Positions 35,333 to 44,123 of a DNA stretch of 64,000 bases are shown one piece after another. The DNA comes from Albimonas marina (GTDB lineage: Bacteria; Pseudomonadota; Alphaproteobacteria; Rhodobacterales; Rhodobacteraceae). The stretch spans positions 102,505 to 166,504 of the forward strand of contig NZ_JARHUC010000011.1 in assembly GCF_029223255.1 (NCBI RefSeq). Reading direction: 5' to 3'. A model generated the notes under the pieces. That model was not told where the DNA came from. It was given only the letters and a program-made list of their open reading frames with translations, and made no database searches. The position numbers and the translations under genes were made by a program. Numbering within the stretch: the stretch's first letter is position 1; each line of letters opens with the position of its first letter.

Positions 35333-35673
35333 CACAGCGCCTCCATGTCCTTGATCCTCAGCTCGTCCCCGCCGGTGGCGATGACCTTCGTCCCCCCGCA
35401 GTCGGGGCAGGGGGCGAGCCGATCCTCGATCGTCACGTCCTTCAGGCAGTCGTAGCACCAGCCGCGGCCGGGAATGTCGATGAATTCCAGCGCCGCGCCC
35501 TCGGCGGGCGTGCCGCGCATGACCACGTCGAAGGCGAATTCCAGGGCCGGCTTCTCGACGCCCGAGAAGCGGCCGATCTCCAGCCGGATGCGGGAGATGC
35601 GCTCGACCGAGTGGCGGGCGGCCTGGTCGACCACCACCTCGCGGATGCCTTCGCAGAGCGACATTTCGTGCAT
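35332..35673 (-). CDS. hypA: Nickel metallochaperone HypA
   Basis: A 113-residue protein that delivers nickel with HypB. It begins MHEMSL, whose His2 is the nickel ligand, and has the zinc site CYDC ... CPDCGG. Both ends overlap neighbours by one base (TGATG with hupK upstream and hypB downstream). The length is the usual one. Confidence 0.96.
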   Translation of the reverse strand: MHEMSLCEGIREVVVDQAARHSVERISRIRLEIGRFSGVEKPALEFAFDVVMRGTPAEGAALEFIDIPGRGWCYDCLKDVTIEDRLAPCPDCGGTKVIATGGDELRIKDMEAL

Positions 35674-36602
35674 CAGGGCGCCTCCGGTCCGCTCGGCGCC
35701 GGCGTCCCGTCCGTCTCCAGCACGACGGGGGCGCAGGGGTCGAGGATGGCGAGCAGCAGGTCCGCCCGGGCCTCGGCGTCCGGGCCGAGGGTGGCGAGGC
35801 TGCGCTCCAGCACGCCGCCGGGGGCGAGGAGGTGGTCGGTGGGCGTCACGCGGGCGAAGGCGCTCACGCGCCCGCCCTCGACGCGCGCCCTTACGGCATA
35901 CAGGCCCCGGGCGGCCTCGACCAGCGCCTCGCCGCTCCGGGCGGCGGGGGGGAGGGGGCGCGCGGCGGGGCGGAGGGGGGCGTCGAGCTCGGCCGCGAGG
36001 TCGACCAGCCGCCCGATGGCGCGCCACAGCGGGCCGCGGCCGTGCAGGTCCTCGACCGCGCGCAGGGCCGGGTCGGCGGCGCGCCGGGCGGCGACGGAGT
36101 TCTCGACCGCCGCGGCGGGGTCGAAGGCCGTGACGGCGTCGACCAGCGGCAGCCGGACCGCCGCCTCGCCGGGGGCGAAGCGGGCGGCGAGGGCGGCGAG
36201 CACCGGGGCGACGCCGCGGGGGGAGCGCAGGAAAGCCAGCATCGCCTCGCCGGTCGCCGGGCAGGGGACGTCGCCGAAGAGCGCGCGGCGGATCAGGGGG
36301 CCGCCCTCGATCCGGTCGGCGGGCAGGGGCGCGGGCGCGAGGCCCAGCTTCGCCGGCCACAGGACCAGCAGGCGGGCGGCGTGGTCGCGCCGGATCTCGG
36401 CCCGGCGCGCCGCCTCGGACGCCGCGTCCTCGGGCAGGCCGAAGGCGCGGCGCGCGGCCTGCGCCTGCGCCCCCCCGCACAGCGCCAGCACGTCGGCGAG
36501 CAGGCGCGCCGCCTCCTCCGGCGCGCGGCCGAGCAGCAGGGGCTCGACCGCCAACTGCGGAGTGGGCCGGGCGCGGAGCCGGGGAGGGGCGGCGACGGGC
36601 AT
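35673..36602 (-). CDS. hupK: Hydrogenase assembly protein HupK (HoxV-like), large-subunit paralogue
   Basis: A 309-residue maturation factor. HupK/HoxV proteins are degenerate relatives of the hydrogenase large subunit and hold the Fe(CN)2CO unit during assembly. The sequence has vestiges of both metal motifs: LCGGAQ near residue 42 in place of RICGVC, and LDPCAPVV near the C-terminus in place of DPCLAC. It therefore cannot bind the NiFe site normally. It overlaps hypA by one base and lies 5 bp downstream of hupJ. It is needed only for the membrane hydrogenase, not for maturation in general. Confidence 0.88.
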   Translation of the reverse strand: MPVAAPPRLRARPTPQLAVEPLLLGRAPEEAARLLADVLALCGGAQAQAARRAFGLPEDAASEAARRAEIRRDHAARLLVLWPAKLGLAPAPLPADRIEGGPLIRRALFGDVPCPATGEAMLAFLRSPRGVAPVLAALAARFAPGEAAVRLPLVDAVTAFDPAAAVENSVAARRAADPALRAVEDLHGRGPLWRAIGRLVDLAAELDAPLRPAARPLPPAARSGEALVEAARGLYAVRARVEGGRVSAFARVTPTDHLLAPGGVLERSLATLGPDAEARADLLLAILDPCAPVVLETDGTPAPSGPEAP

Positions 36603-36607
36603 CGCGG

Positions 36608-37417
36608 TCAGCCCATGCCGCCGGTGATCAGGCCGCGGCGCGAGGGGGCGGCGAGGTCGGCGGCGCGGGCCGCGGCCGCCTCGGCCTCCGCCTCGGCGCG
36701 GGCTTCGGCGAGGGCGGTCTCCTGCACCTCCACCTCGCGAGCGGCGCGGATGTCGGCGGCGCGGTCCGTCTCGGCGGCGTTGGCGGGGTCGTGGATCGCC
36801 AGCAGCACCGCGCGCGCCACCTCGCGCGCCTGCTGCTGGGAGGAGAAATCCCCCATCGGCGAGAACAGCGAGCAGGCCCGGTAGGGGCCGGTCAGGGGGC
36901 GGGCGTTGCGGGTGAACTCGTAGTCGCCCGAGGCGAAGGCGCGGTCCTCCTTCTCGCCGGCCCTGAAGGCGGACCAGTCCTCGTCCGGGCCCGGAAGCTC
37001 GACGAGGTTCATGAACCAGGGCGAGATCAGCACGCCCAGCGGGCGGCCGTCGTGCAGGGCGAAGCCCACCGCCTCGATGTGCAGGGCGGCGTTGACCAGC
37101 GGCACGTCGCGCATGCGGGAGTGCCAGATCTCGCGGAAGTCGGCCTCGAGGTCCGCGGTGCGCGCCTCGATCCAGGCCTGGGCGGCGGCGGCCTCGGAGC
37201 CGGGGTCGGACTGCACCAGGAACTGCGCCTTGGGGGCGGAGCAGTTGGGGCAGACCCAGTCCTCAGGCAGATCGAGGAAGGCGGTGCCGGCGTCGATCAG
37301 GCGGGTCTCGTCGCCTTCCTCGGGGTCGTAGGGGGTCCAGCAGACCTTGCATTCCATGATCGCGCGGGCGGAGATCTTGTCCGCCGCGCCGAGGTAGGAG
37401 CCTTCGAAGCCGGTCAT
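36608..37417 (-). CDS. hupJ: Rubredoxin-HupJ fusion protein
   Basis: A 269-residue fusion. The N-terminal rubredoxin domain (about 1-70) has the iron ligands CKVC (Cys23, Cys26) and CPNC (Cys56, Cys59). The C-terminal part (about 75-230) is the HupJ/HoxT/HybE chaperone domain with [13 protein letters not shown] and GDYEFT. Other genera encode these as separate HupI and HupJ, and the fused form is known from R. capsulatus. A charged Ala/Glu-rich helical tail follows. Rubredoxin-type HupI protects small-subunit iron-sulfur assembly in air. The gene overlaps hupH by 4 bp (ATGA) and leads into hupK. Confidence 0.92.
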   Translation of the reverse strand: MTGFEGSYLGAADKISARAIMECKVCWTPYDPEEGDETRLIDAGTAFLDLPEDWVCPNCSAPKAQFLVQSDPGSEAAAAQAWIEARTADLEADFREIWHSRMRDVPLVNAALHIEAVGFALHDGRPLGVLISPWFMNLVELPGPDEDWSAFRAGEKEDRAFASGDYEFTRNARPLTGPYRACSLFSPMGDFSSQQQAREVARAVLLAIHDPANAAETDRAADIRAAREVEVQETALAEARAEAEAEAAAARAADLAAPSRRGLITGGMG

Positions 37418-38256
37418 CGCAGGGTCTCCAGCACGTCGAGGATGCGCTCGGCCGAGTCCGCCAGGTCCTCCGGGGCGGCGAGGGCGGCCTCGGGGACGGT
37501 CGTCGCCTCGAACGTATCCAGGATCAGGACGTCCATGGCGTTGAAGAAGCGCACCCGCCACAGGCGCGGCAGGGCCGTCGCCTCGATCCGGCAGGCGCCG
37601 TAGCCGCGCGAGAGGATCGTGGTCGACCCCTCGCCGACGGCGGCGGCGAGGAAGTCGAGATCGCCCTCGGTGTGGGGCAGGAGGGTGAGGTTCACCACCT
37701 CCGGCGCGTCGTCCGCGGCGCGGGGGCGGGCGGAGAGGTCCTGCAGCTCGGTCAGGATCGAGAGGGCGTTGGCGAGATCGCCCGGCATCGGCGCCTTCAG
37801 CCCCAGCGCGGGGCGCACCGGATCGGCGGCGCGCGAGAGCGCGAGGGCGGGGATCGGGGCGACCTCGATCCGGTCCACGCCCACGCCCTTCAGCGCCCAG
37901 ACGCCGGCGAAGACGCTTTCCTGCACCGCCACCGCGGGCACGCCGCGGATGCGGATCGAGACCTCGCCCTCCCCCAGCACGTCGGCGACGAAGGCGCGGT
38001 CGGCGGGGGGGAGGTCGGCGAGGTCGAAGCTCTGGCCCTCGCCGCCTTCGGCCGCGCGGGCGCAGGCGGCGGCGACGGCGCGCATCAGGGCTGCGCCCCG
38101 GGGCACGCGGGCGAGGTCGTCGACCTCGGGCGTGTGCTGGGAATAGGTGCGCATGCCCTGCGGCATGGCGGTGTACTGGAGCTCGTCGTCGGCCTGGAGC
38201 GGCTGCGAGCCGGGGCCGAAGCCCGTCGGGGGCAGGGTGAAGATGGAGCTGGACAT
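37414..38256 (-). CDS. hupH: Hydrogenase expression protein HupH
   Basis: A 280-residue maturation protein of the HupH/HyaF family, which assists the small subunit and its iron-sulfur clusters. The family pattern includes SQHTPEVDDL, the RIRGVPAVAVQESVFAGVWAL stretch, and the C-terminal GYGACRIEATALPRLWRVRFFNAMDVLILDTFEA block. It lies 19 bp after hupG and overlaps the hupJ fusion gene by ATGA. Confidence 0.93.
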   Translation of the reverse strand: MSSSIFTLPPTGFGPGSQPLQADDELQYTAMPQGMRTYSQHTPEVDDLARVPRGAALMRAVAAACARAAEGGEGQSFDLADLPPADRAFVADVLGEGEVSIRIRGVPAVAVQESVFAGVWALKGVGVDRIEVAPIPALALSRAADPVRPALGLKAPMPGDLANALSILTELQDLSARPRAADDAPEVVNLTLLPHTEGDLDFLAAAVGEGSTTILSRGYGACRIEATALPRLWRVRFFNAMDVLILDTFEATTVPEAALAAPEDLADSAERILDVLETLR

Positions 38257-38275
38257 GGGGAGGCCTCCGCCAGGT

Positions 38276-38689
38276 TCAGAGCGCCGCGCCGGCGGCGAGG
38301 ATGCGGGGGATCGCGGTCATGTAGTCCGACCAGTCGCGCACGCGGGGCAGGCAGCCCTGCACCTGCCCGTCGCGCCAGAAGACGAGGTTGGGGGTCTTGT
38401 GGACCTCGGCCGCGAGCTTGGCGGCGGCCTCGGCGTCCGCGCCGGCCACGGCGCAGTCGAAGGCGCCCTGGAAGGCCTGGGCGAGCTCGGGGAGGATCAC
38501 GGCGACGTCGGGCGTCTCGGGGTTCGGGCGGTCGGCGCCGGGCAGGAACAGGCAGTGCAGGCCCGGGCGCGCGGCCCAGTCGGCGAGCGCGGCGGCGTCC
38601 TCGACCAGCGGCATGCCGTGGTCGGAGATCAGGCGCGCGACCAGCGGATGCGCGATCCCGGCGGGCGCCACGGGGGCTTGGAAGGTCAT
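38276..38689 (-). CDS. hupG: Hydrogenase maturation chaperone HupG (HyaE-like thioredoxin fold)
   Basis: A 137-residue chaperone with the thioredoxin-like fold of the HyaE/HupG family, which recognises the twin-arginine leader of the small subunit. The residues at the redox position (LHCLFLPG) lack a CxxC pair, as expected for this family, so it acts as a binding protein and not an oxidoreductase. It is 12 bp downstream of hupF. Confidence 0.9.
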   Translation of the reverse strand: MTFQAPVAPAGIAHPLVARLISDHGMPLVEDAAALADWAARPGLHCLFLPGADRPNPETPDVAVILPELAQAFQGAFDCAVAGADAEAAAKLAAEVHKTPNLVFWRDGQVQGCLPRVRDWSDYMTAIPRILAAGAAL

Positions 38690-38701
38690 GGCGGGGCCTC
38701 C

Positions 38702-39025
38702 TCAGGCGACGTCGCGGCCGGCGGCGAGCGCGGCGGCGAGATGGGGGGGAAGGGCGGGGCCGGAGGCCTCGAGATCTTCGAAGGCGTCGCCGAGGCCCCC
38801 GCCCAGCATGGCGGAGCGCAGGGCGGCGAGCGCGGCGGAGGTGCGCGCGGCCTGCTCGGGCGAGATCGCCTCGCGCGCGGCGCCGAGGAAGGTCAGGCAC
38901 CACGCGCCCGGCTCGATCGGGCCGGTGAGGGAGAGGTCGATGGTCTCCTCGCGCCCGTCGGCGTCGACGGCGCGGGCGACGAGGCCGTCGCGCGAGAGGA
39001 TGCGGAAGGGGACGCCGACGCACAT
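38702..39025 (-). CDS. hupF: Hydrogenase assembly chaperone HupF (HypC family)
   Basis: A 107-residue HypC/HupF-family chaperone that begins MCVGVPFRI, with Cys2 as the key residue. It serves the HupL precursor at high oxygen in related organisms. The longer C-terminal region, compared with HypC, is typical of HupF. It overlaps hupD by one base. Confidence 0.94.
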   Translation of the reverse strand: MCVGVPFRILSRDGLVARAVDADGREETIDLSLTGPIEPGAWCLTFLGAAREAISPEQAARTSAALAALRSAMLGGGLGDAFEDLEASGPALPPHLAAALAAGRDVA

Positions 39026-39672
39026 CACGCGGTCTCCCCGACGGAGGGATGCGGCAGGGTGGAGGGCAGGAAGCGGTCGTCGCCGGTGCGGCAGGCGGCC
39101 TCGGCCGAGGGGCGGCCGCCCTCGTAGGCGTCCATGCGCAGGGCGGGGGCGGCGAGGGCGTCGGCCTGCGCGGCCTCGGGCGCAGGCTCGGGGCGGGGGT
39201 CGTGGCCCAGCGCGCGCAGGCGGTCGAGCGCGATGTCCAGCGCCTGGGGGATCCGGGCCGCGACGGCCGCGCGCAGGCCGCCGCCGTAGTCCTCCAGCTC
39301 CTCGGGCTGGCAGCCGATGAGGAGGACCGTGTCGGGGTAGCGGCCGGTGAACTGGGCGGCGGCCAGCACCTCCTGGAATCCGGTCTGGTGGAGCGACATC
39401 TTCTTGGCGCCCATGAAGGCGGGCACGTCGTCGCCCTCGACGATCTTCAGGGTTCCGGGGGGGAGGCCGTAGTCGACCGCGTCGAAGACGATCAGCGCCT
39501 CGGCGTCCTGGACGTGGTGGAGCAGGTAGAGGCCCTGGGTGCCGCCGTCGAGGAGCTGGACCTGCGGGCCGAAGGACCAGCCCTCGGCCAGGCGCTCGAC
39601 GCAGCGGACCCCGAAGCCCTCGTCGGCCCACAGCACGTTGCCGATGCCCAGAACCAGCGTTCGCGGCGCCAT
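39025..39672 (-). CDS. hupD: Hydrogenase maturation endopeptidase HupD
   Basis: A 215-residue nickel-dependent protease of the M52 family that removes the C-terminal peptide of HupL after metal insertion. The conserved opening is LVLGIGNVLWADEGFGV (the Glu is a metal ligand), followed by FDAVDYG (Asp ligand) and SLHQTGFQ (His ligand). The last 50 residues after the catalytic core are an Ala/Pro-rich extension. It is the first gene of the hupDFGHJK-hyp operon. The 360-bp gap before it (39673-40032) has an AT-rich stretch at about 39775-39900 where a promoter is expected, though I could not define one. Confidence 0.95.
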   Translation of the reverse strand: MAPRTLVLGIGNVLWADEGFGVRCVERLAEGWSFGPQVQLLDGGTQGLYLLHHVQDAEALIVFDAVDYGLPPGTLKIVEGDDVPAFMGAKKMSLHQTGFQEVLAAAQFTGRYPDTVLLIGCQPEELEDYGGGLRAAVAARIPQALDIALDRLRALGHDPRPEPAPEAAQADALAAPALRMDAYEGGRPSAEAACRTGDDRFLPSTLPHPSVGETA

Positions 39673-39971
39673 GCGGTCGTCCTCCCCTTGGCTGCCGGGG
39701 CTGACGATCCCCGGTCTTGCTGGAAGGGAGGATACCGTTTCGGGCGGGGCGGGATCGCGAAAGGTCCAGATGTGGGCGATTGGGTGGAGATCCGCTTAAG
39801 CGTCAGAAATATATGAGAAATGCGGGAAGTGGATCCATCGCCGAATGAAAAGGCGATTTTCATGTGAGCCGAGAAACTGGAAAGAAACTGTCCAGTCGCG
39901 TCGGCGCGGCTTTCCGGCGAGCCGCGAATCTGGATGCGGCGCTGCCGATTCTCCGGGGGCGCAAACGGGAA

Positions 39972-40001
39972 CGCGGGGCCCGGATCGCTCCGGGCCCCGC
40001 G
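39972..40001 (-). terminator. Terminator after hupC
   Basis: A perfect 12-bp GC stem with a 6-base loop starts about 31 bp after the hupC stop on the minus strand. It separates the structural gene transcript hupSL-hupC from the maturation operon. The T-run is weak. Confidence 0.65.
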
Positions 40002-40032
40002 CGGCCGTCCCGTGACCCGCGGGGGGAAACGG

Positions 40033-40785
40033 TCAGTCGGGGCGGTCGTCCTTGAAGGTCCGGTGGCCTGAGATCATCGTCGAGACGATGGACTGACGGC
40101 TCATGATGTCCTCGCGGATCGCCACGTAGATGTGGACGATCATGAAGATCACGATCCACCACATGCCCAGGTGGTGGACGGTGTGGACGACGTGGGAGTT
40201 GCCCCCCGCGAGGTCGAACACCCAGCCGAACATCGCGTAGAGGATCGAGCCGTGGCCGAGCCCCTCGGAGTAGAGGGCGAGGCCGGTGACGATCATGAAG
40301 CTGACGCCCAGCGTGATGAAGAAGAACATCGCGAGCTGCGCCAGCGGGTTGTGGCCGACGTATTTCTTCGGCTCGCGGGCCAGGAACAGGTACCAGCGGA
40401 TCTCGAAGACCACCTCCCGCCACCAGTCGGCGCGCCAGATCGGCACGTAGAACAGCTGGCGGGCGTGATGGTTGCCGAAGATCGCCCAGTAGATCCGGCC
40501 GAGGAAGCCGACCGTCAGCACCAGGCCGGCGGCGAAATGGGCGAAGCGGATGTAGCCCATGACGAACTGGTGCGCCGCCTCCCCGATCTGCATCGAGGGC
40601 GGGGGCGAGCCGATGAAATAGCCCGTCAGGCACAGGATCATGATCGCCGCGGCGTTGATCCAGTGCCAGATCCGCACCGGCGCCTCGTAGACGTAGACGC
40701 TGGTCTGGACCGAGGCCTGGGCGGCCTCGTGCGGGCTCAGGTCGTGCAGGCCGTGAGGGGACGGGGCGGTGAGGTCGTCGCGCAT
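40033..40785 (-). CDS. hupC: Hydrogenase b-type cytochrome subunit HupC
   Basis: A 250-residue diheme cytochrome b that anchors HupSL and passes electrons to quinone. It has about four transmembrane helices. Candidate heme ligands are the histidines in VRIWHWINA, FAHFAAG, HTVHHLGMWW and VHIYVA. Typical family motifs include YVYEAPVRIWHW at the start of helix 1 and AREPKKYVGHNPLAQLAM in the central loop. It follows a small membrane-protein gene by 10 bp and is last in the hupSL transcript. Confidence 0.95.
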   Translation of the reverse strand: MRDDLTAPSPHGLHDLSPHEAAQASVQTSVYVYEAPVRIWHWINAAAIMILCLTGYFIGSPPPSMQIGEAAHQFVMGYIRFAHFAAGLVLTVGFLGRIYWAIFGNHHARQLFYVPIWRADWWREVVFEIRWYLFLAREPKKYVGHNPLAQLAMFFFITLGVSFMIVTGLALYSEGLGHGSILYAMFGWVFDLAGGNSHVVHTVHHLGMWWIVIFMIVHIYVAIREDIMSRQSIVSTMISGHRTFKDDRPD

Positions 40786-40795
40786 GGTCCCGCCC

Positions 40796-40999
40796 TCATC
40801 GCCCGCGCGCCAGCAGCGCGATCGAGACGGTCAGCGCGGCGACCAGCCCGATCCACAGCAGCGTCTCGGGTCCGTGGAGATGGTCCCAGGCGGCGCCGTG
40901 GCCGGGATGGGCGGCGACGGACGCGGGGACCGTCCCCACCGCCGCCGCCCCGGCGAGCGCCGCGCCCCAGGCCGCGGTCTTGGTCTTGAAGCGTTTCAT
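40796..40999 (-). CDS. Small exported/membrane protein between hupL and hupC
   Basis: A 67-residue protein not recognised as a known family. It has a hydrophobic leader (TAAWGAALAGAAAVGTVPASVAA), a short histidine-containing loop (HPGHGAAWDHLHG) and one C-terminal transmembrane helix (LLWIGLVAALTVSIALLA). The ATG at 40999 lies 14 bp after the hupL stop and the stop is 10 bp before hupC, so it is co-transcribed with the hydrogenase structural genes. Two explanations are a small subunit bridging HupSL and HupC, or a metal-handling peptide. The frame has the same codon bias as its neighbours. Confidence 0.65.
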   Translation of the reverse strand: MKRFKTKTAAWGAALAGAAAVGTVPASVAAHPGHGAAWDHLHGPETLLWIGLVAALTVSIALLARGR

Positions 41000-41013
41000 C
41001 CGGGCGTCCTCCC

Positions 41014-42804
41014 TCAGCGAACCTTCACGGTGGTCAGCTCCTGACCATCGGGGCTCATGACGTGGGTCGAGCACGCGAGGCAGGGGTCGAAGCTGTGCAG
41101 GGTGCGCAGGATCTCGACCGGCTCCTCGGGCCGCTCCATCTTGGTGTTCATCAGCGAGGCCTCGAAGGCGCCGATGTTGCCCTGCGTGTCGCGGGGGCTG
41201 CCGTTCCAGGTGGTCGGGACCACGCACTGGTAGTTCTCGATCCGGCCGTCCTTGACCTTGATCCAGTGGCCCAGCGCGCCGCGGGGCGCCTCGGTCATGC
41301 CCACGCCCTTGGCCTCCTTCGGCCAGGTCTTGGGATCCCACTTGGCGACGTTCGCGGTGCTCTCGTCGCCGTTCTTGATGTTCGCGATCAGCTTCTGGAG
41401 GAAGTGCTTCTGGAGGCGGCCGCAGTATTCGGACTCCAGCGCGCGCGCCGCGGTGCGGCCCAGCGTGGAGAAGATCGCCTCCAGCGGCAGGTCGAGCGCG
41501 CCGAGCAGCCCGTCGACCTGGTTCTTGATGTCCTCGTGCCCCTGGGCGTAGCCGACGACGTAGCGGGCGAGCGGGCCCACCTCCATCGCGTGACCCCGCC
41601 AGCGGGGCGCCTTGATCCAGGAGTACTTGGCCGCCTCGTCGATCTCCTCGATCGAGGTGCGGGTGCCCTTGGCGTTGGGGCCCAGCTCGAACTTCGGCGA
41701 GGTCTCGCCGTCCCAGGGGTGCAGGCCGCGGCCCTTCTCGGCGTATTCGTACCAGGAGTGGTCGACGAACTCCTGCACCTGCTCGGGGTCGCGGACGTCG
41801 ACCTCGTGGACCTCGTTCAGGTTCCCGTTGATGATCGCCCCACGCGGCAGATGCAGCTGGCCAGCGGAAAAATCGTTGGCGTGCTCGGGGATGTCCCCGT
41901 AGGCCATCACCGCCTGGCTGGAGAGCCCGCCGCCGTAGAGCCAGGTCTTGTAGAAGGACCCAATGGCGACGACGTCCGGGATGTAGACGTTCTGCACGAA
42001 GTCGTAGGTCTGGTCGATGATCGAGCTGACGTGGTTCAGCTGGGTCATGTTGATCGCCCCGACCGCGCCCGTGGAGTGGACGTTGATCGGGCAGGGCACG
42101 CCCCCCACCAGCCAGTTGGGGTGCGGGTTCTTGCCTCCGAAGATCGTGTGGATCTTCACGATCTCCTTCTGCAGGTCCAGCGCCTCTAGGTAGTGGGTCG
42201 TCGCCATCAGGTCCGCCTCGGGCGGCAGCCGGTAGGCGGGGTTCGACCAGTAGCCGTTGGCGAAGATGCCCAGCTGGCCGGATTCGACGAACTTCTTCAG
42301 CCGGTTCTGCACGTCCCGGAAATATCCCGGAGAGCTCATCGGGTGGTTCGGCCCCACCGTCTGCTGCAGCTCGGAGGTCGCCTTGGGGTCCGCCTTCAGC
42401 GCGTTGACCGGGTTCACCCAGTCCAGCGCGTGCAGGTGGTAGAAGTGGACCACATGGTCGTGGATCTCCAGCGCCAGCTGCATCAGGTTGCGGATCGAGT
42501 TGGCGTTGTCGGGGATCGCGATCCCCAGCGCATCCTCGACCGCGCGCACGGAGGTCAGGGCGTGCGTGCCGGTGCACACGCCGCAGATCCGCTCGGTGAA
42601 GGCCCAGGCGTCGCGGGGGTCGCGGCCCTTGAGGATTACCTCCAGCCCGCGCCACATGGTGCCGGTGGAGACGGCGTTGCGGATCACGCCCTGGTCGTCG
42701 ACGTTCACCTCGCAGCGCATGTGGCCCTCGATGCGGGTCACGGGGTCCACGACGATGCGCTTGCCGGTGGCGTCGAGGTCGAAGCCGTTCGGGGTCATGT
42801 TCAT
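41014..42804 (-). CDS. hupL: Uptake [NiFe] hydrogenase large subunit HupL
   Basis: The catalytic subunit (596 residues) of the membrane-bound, periplasm-facing H2-oxidising enzyme. Nickel ligands are in the L1 motif [10 protein letters not shown] (Cys74, Cys77) and the L2 motif DPCLACSTH (Cys575, Cys578). HupD should cut after His581 to release a 15-residue C-terminal peptide. Other signatures include [12 protein letters not shown], and GYAQG and [10 protein letters not shown] near the active site. It starts 3 bp after hupS. The length and C-terminus are typical of group 1 respiratory enzymes. Confidence 0.98.
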   Translation of the reverse strand: MNMTPNGFDLDATGKRIVVDPVTRIEGHMRCEVNVDDQGVIRNAVSTGTMWRGLEVILKGRDPRDAWAFTERICGVCTGTHALTSVRAVEDALGIAIPDNANSIRNLMQLALEIHDHVVHFYHLHALDWVNPVNALKADPKATSELQQTVGPNHPMSSPGYFRDVQNRLKKFVESGQLGIFANGYWSNPAYRLPPEADLMATTHYLEALDLQKEIVKIHTIFGGKNPHPNWLVGGVPCPINVHSTGAVGAINMTQLNHVSSIIDQTYDFVQNVYIPDVVAIGSFYKTWLYGGGLSSQAVMAYGDIPEHANDFSAGQLHLPRGAIINGNLNEVHEVDVRDPEQVQEFVDHSWYEYAEKGRGLHPWDGETSPKFELGPNAKGTRTSIEEIDEAAKYSWIKAPRWRGHAMEVGPLARYVVGYAQGHEDIKNQVDGLLGALDLPLEAIFSTLGRTAARALESEYCGRLQKHFLQKLIANIKNGDESTANVAKWDPKTWPKEAKGVGMTEAPRGALGHWIKVKDGRIENYQCVVPTTWNGSPRDTQGNIGAFEASLMNTKMERPEEPVEILRTLHSFDPCLACSTHVMSPDGQELTTVKVR

Positions 42805-42807
42805 GGC

Positions 42808-43917
42808 TTATGCGTCCTCTCGCGCCCGGCTCTCGGCGCTGGGCCGGCTCTGGCTTTTCTTCTGGGCGGCCTTGAGGGCCGAGACGGCGGCGTGGACCGC
42901 GACGCCCGCGCCGACCACGCCGGCGGCGGCCATCCCCACCTGGTCGGCGTTGGACTCCGCCCCGAACTGGGTCAGGTCGGTCACTCGGTCGTAGAACGAG
43001 CCCTGGTCCCAGAACCCGTCCTCAGAGCAGCCGATGCAGCCGTGGCCGGCCTGGATGGGGAAGCTCAGCCCCTCGTTCCAGCGCACGGTCGAGCAGGCGT
43101 TGTAGGTGGTCGGGCCCTTGCAGCCCATCTTGTAGAGGCAATAGCCCTTGCGCGCGTTCTCGTCGTCCCAGGCCTCGACGAACTGGCCGGCGTCGAAGTG
43201 GGGCCGGCGGTAGCATTTGTCGTGGATGCGCTGGCCGTAGAACATCGCCGGCCGCCCCTGGCGGTCGAGCTCGGGCAGCCGGTCGAAGGTCAGCATGTAG
43301 GTGATCACGCCGGTCATCACCTCGGCGATAGGCGGGCAGCCCGGGACCTTGATGATCGGCTTGTCGGTGATGACCTTGTGCACCGGCGTCGCCTGGGTGG
43401 GGTTGGGCTTCGCCGCCTGTACGCAGCCGTAGGAGGCGCAGGCCCCCCAGGAAATGATCGCCTTGGCGTCCTTGGCGGCATGGCGGAGCTGCTCGACGAA
43501 GGGTTTTCCTCCGACGATGCAGAACATCCCGTCCTCGTTCAGCGGCGGGTTGCCCTCGACCGCGAGGATGTAGTTGCCCTTGTATTTCCGGATGGTCTCT
43601 TCGAGGGCCGCCTCGGCGTGGTGGCCGGCGGCGGCCATCAGCGTGTGGCTGTAGTCCAGCGAGATCATCGACAGGACCACGTCTTTCGCCAGCGGATGCG
43701 CGCCGCGGATGAAGGACTCCGAGCAGCAGGTGCACTCCAGCCCGTTCACCCAGATCACCGGGGTGCGGGGCTTGGTCTCCATGGCGTGGGCGATCTTCGG
43801 GACGAAGGCCGGCCCGAGGCCGAGCGCCGAGGCGGTCAGCGAGCAGTACTTGATGAAGCTGCGCCGGGTGATCCCCTGCTTGCGCATGACCTCGTAGAAG
43901 GTCTCGATCGGTTCCAA
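42808..43917 (-). CDS. hupS: Uptake [NiFe] hydrogenase small subunit HupS, six-cysteine proximal cluster
   Basis: An electron-transfer subunit with a twin-arginine leader (ITRRSFIKY, Arg18-Arg19; cleavage after AHA near residue 45) and a C-terminal membrane anchor ([19 protein letters not shown]). I chose a TTG start at 43917 because GGGGAGG sits 6 bp upstream and the result, [15 protein letters not shown], matches related HupS proteins. The next in-frame ATGs lack such a site. Proximal-cluster ligands fall at precursor positions 62, 64, 65, 160, 165 and 194, equal to mature 17, 19, 20, 115, 120 and 149, the oxygen-tolerant six-Cys pattern. Medial/distal cluster motifs [12 protein letters not shown] and [21 protein letters not shown] are intact. 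Confidence 0.94.
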   Translation of the reverse strand: MEPIETFYEVMRKQGITRRSFIKYCSLTASALGLGPAFVPKIAHAMETKPRTPVIWVNGLECTCCSESFIRGAHPLAKDVVLSMISLDYSHTLMAAAGHHAEAALEETIRKYKGNYILAVEGNPPLNEDGMFCIVGGKPFVEQLRHAAKDAKAIISWGACASYGCVQAAKPNPTQATPVHKVITDKPIIKVPGCPPIAEVMTGVITYMLTFDRLPELDRQGRPAMFYGQRIHDKCYRRPHFDAGQFVEAWDDENARKGYCLYKMGCKGPTTYNACSTVRWNEGLSFPIQAGHGCIGCSEDGFWDQGSFYDRVTDLTQFGAESNADQVGMAAAGVVGAGVAVHAAVSALKAAQKKSQSRPSAESRAREDA

Positions 43918-44123
43918 GGCGCCCTCCCCAGGCTGCTGCCGCGCTTTGCGGCGGTTTCGCATGCCGATGAATGCAGGGGCGGGAGGGGGCGATTCAACGC
44001 GATGACGACACAATCTCAGGCCGGCCGTGCGGGGTCGGTTCTTGCAGGCCGGTCAAGGGGTTGAGGGGCGAGGAGGGCGTGGGGGCGCCGGTCGCGTCGT
44101 GACCGGAGGGGCGCCGCGGGTGG

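Noticed and set aside
43918..44123. Sigma-54 promoter for hupSL
   Set aside because: A GG-N10-GT near-match exists, but the required GG-N10-GC is absent and HupR lacks GAFTGA, so sigma-54 control is not supported.
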